Origin: Clostridiales bacterium
Lineage (GTDB): Bacteria; Bacillota_A; Clostridia; Oscillospirales; Acutalibacteraceae
Direction: 5' to 3'
NCBI GenBank assembly: GCA_009774735.1
Contig: VSOH01000124.1
Coordinates: 1 to 5,239 of the forward strand
DNA: 5,239 nt
The notes beneath the pieces were generated by a model. It was given only the letters and a program-made list of their open reading frames with translations. It ran no database searches and was not told the origin of the DNA. Below, piece by piece: positions 4,781-5,239 of the stretch; positions within the stretch are counted from its first letter, which is position 1, and each line of letters opens with the position of its first letter. The position numbers and the translations under genes were made by a program.

Positions 4781-4818
4781 CACGAAGGGTAATTTTAACT
4801 ATATTGGAGGAAAATATA

Positions 4819-5239
4819 ATGATAAAAAATTTTCGTTTCAAAGACATAAAATCATTTTTAGAGGAAGAAAATATTGGTGTAGAAATTTTAGATAAATTTG
4901 ATAAATTATTTGATGCTGCTATCATATTTACACCAATTGCTTTAGGACCGGCTTATCTCCCTTTATTATCTTGTCTTGAAGTTAAGGACAGATTGGTAAG
5001 TATCGGTAAAAGCATACTTGAATCTATTAATTCTATATGTAAGCCTGATTATGTAACAAGAGTACAGCAAATTAAATATGCTTATGCATTAATTGTTTAT
5101 ACGTCATATTTGGATGCTCTTGATGAAATATTACCTAAAAAATTAATCAAAGAGCTAAAAAAAGAATTGAAAGACAAGGAATTTTCAGAGTTTGAATTAG
5201 ATAATGATAACAATGTTTTATTGTCTGATTATAGAGATA
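4819..5239 (+). CDS. N-terminal part of a larger protein, possibly a NACHT/STAND-type NTPase; runs off the right edge
   Basis: ATG 4819 has TGGAGG (4805-4810) 8 bases upstream, a strong binding site, and the frame is open to the window end (140 codons visible). The visible part is all-helical: an amphipathic start, a small-residue stretch (DAAIIFTPIALGPAYLPLL, about 34-52), then LEVKDRLVSIGKSILESI and YAYALIVYTSYLDALDEILP (about 89-108). The last pattern, a helix ending in (Y/F)xxALxExLP, resembles helical domains at the N-terminus of bacterial NACHT/STAND NTPases, several of which defend against phage. No P-loop is visible because the window ends first. The NTPase assignment is inferred and only moderately likely; the gene itself is clear. 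The XRE neighbour fits a regulated cargo or defence module. Confidence 0.8.
   Translation, partial: MIKNFRFKDIKSFLEEENIGVEILDKFDKLFDAAIIFTPIALGPAYLPLLSCLEVKDRLVSIGKSILESINSICKPDYVTRVQQIKYAYALIVYTSYLDALDEILPKKLIKELKKELKDKEFSEFELDNDNNVLLSDYRD

Noticed and set aside
1..5239. CRISPR array, rRNA or complete tRNA
   Set aside because: No regularly spaced direct repeats and no recognisable rRNA or tRNA folds on either strand.

Overview
The window is AT-rich, with Gly/Glu/Lys/Ile-rich proteins, strong AGGAGG-type ribosome binding sites and Clostridia-like protein signatures. It most likely comes from a Gram-positive anaerobe of the class Clostridia (gut Lachnospiraceae/Oscillospiraceae type), inside an integrated mobile element. 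That placement is inferred from gene content, not from a marker gene. Every supported gene is on the + strand.

Layout. (1) Bases 1-629: the C-terminal catalytic half of a tyrosine recombinase, cut by the left window edge and followed by a hairpin terminator. (2) Bases 630-824: a non-coding, very densely structured region. It contains a three-way-junction-like fold, an internal terminator hairpin, a loop complementary to the parA ribosome binding site, and two inverted copies of a short palindromic repeat. (3) Bases 825-2565: a tightly coupled parA-parB partition operon ending in a terminator overlapping the parB stop codon. (4) Bases 2591-2704: a spacer with a 9-bp hairpin and a tail resembling the right end of an IS200/IS605-type element. 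(5) Bases 2705-4328: an apparent operon of a four-helix membrane protein and three or four small unrecognised proteins. (6) Bases 4417-4725: an XRE-type regulator. (7) Base 4819 to the right edge: the start of a larger protein whose N-terminus resembles helical domains that precede NACHT/STAND NTPase modules, so it may be cargo such as a defence gene.

How the parts may work together. The recombinase would move the element, and ParA/ParB would stabilise it while excised or replicating. A recurring dyad (about GTGCGCAC-NNN-GTGCGYAC) occurs four times: after the integrase, before parA, in frame inside parB, and after the small-gene operon. It is either a ParB-binding centromere set or a dispersed palindromic repeat family. 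The XRE regulator and the downstream partial gene share a 12-bp upstream repeat, suggesting co-regulation. No replication protein, relaxase, rRNA, tRNA or CRISPR array was seen.
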